From positions 4,555,713 to 4,619,712 of the forward strand of contig NW_020653852.1 in NCBI RefSeq assembly GCF_003589595.1: DNA of 64,000 bases, read 5' to 3'. The translations under genes were made by a program, and so were the position numbers. This DNA comes from Hyposmocoma kahamanoa (lineage: Eukaryota; Arthropoda; Insecta; Lepidoptera; Cosmopterigidae). Each line of letters begins with the position of its first letter. The stretch's first letter is position 1. The notes beneath the pieces were generated by a model, which was not told the origin of the DNA, searched no databases, and worked only from the letters and a program-made list of their open reading frames with translations. This document shows, one piece after another, positions 63,869-64,000 of the stretch.

Positions 63869-64000
63869 AATCTCAGTACAGAGTACTAAAAAAACCGACC
63901 TCAAAAGTACGTGGAATTACGTCTATTTGCTAAGTTTTATTGAAATATCCCCTAGTTTGCCACTATGCAGGACTTGACGCTGGAGATAATAAAAATAGGT
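63869..64000 (+). repeat. Family B (B11), runs off window end
   Basis: AATCTCAGTACAGAGTACTA, AAACCGACCTCAAAAGTACG, TTGCCACTATGCAGGACTTG and GGAGATAATAAAAATAGG. A short deletion removes the CGGTTACCGGAAAGTGCGCA part. Confidence 0.88.

Overview
The window is AT-rich animal nuclear DNA made almost entirely of transposable-element relics. I found no convincing host protein-coding gene, rRNA, CRISPR array or bacterial-style operon. Tails such as (AAAT)n, (ATTC)n and (GATA)n, tRNA-headed SINE-like repeats, RTE-type and other LINE coding relics, a Penelope GIY-YIG relic, a mariner relic and many short inverted-repeat elements point to an insect. The particular repeat mix looks lepidopteran (moth or butterfly). 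This is recognition by eye, not a search. A 10-base N gap at 24599-24608 shows a draft scaffold.

Repeat families are labelled here by letter. A: about 300 bp, A-tailed on its sense strand (end ATCATAAAAAA), more than 20 copies or fragments. B: about 180-470 bp, with AACCGACTTCAAAA-type inverted ends, 11 copies. C: about 230-295 bp MITE with CATTGACTTACAA ends and 8-bp target duplications, 5 copies. D and E: SINE-like repeats with tRNA-type heads. F: a tRNA-like module inside a larger element with inverted ends, 6 copies. G: fragments around TTTACAGGTCCCATGG. I, J, K and L: smaller families, each seen twice.

Layout. 0-9.5 kb: families K/A, D, F, I (split by a MITE), B and C, a split LINE relic and a 96-bp tandem array. 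10-20 kb: a hairpin element, B, E, and at 13.2-16.0 kb the main feature: a 5'-truncated non-LTR retrotransposon with a 525-residue reverse transcriptase frame inserted in an older antisense LINE; then F, MITE and C copies. 20-32 kb: LINE and RTE carboxy-terminal relics on both strands, a Penelope-like element with inverted ends and a GIY-YIG relic (28.8-29.6 kb), and a J-A-K composite. 32-45 kb: an inverted pair of PIF/Harbinger transposase fragments, a second LINE relic (38.0-39.2 kb), MITEs and many A copies. 45-64 kb: A, B, F, D, E and C copies, RTE ends, a mariner relic and fold-back pairs.

The elements do not form a pathway. They interact by insertion: LINE in LINE, LINE tail in tandem array, SINE in B, A in B, MITE in I. 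This gives a relative age order. The most informative items are the LINE-in-LINE nest, the C family with clean 8-bp duplications, the F element, the Penelope structure, and the A family with its recurrent flanks and partly shared reading frame.
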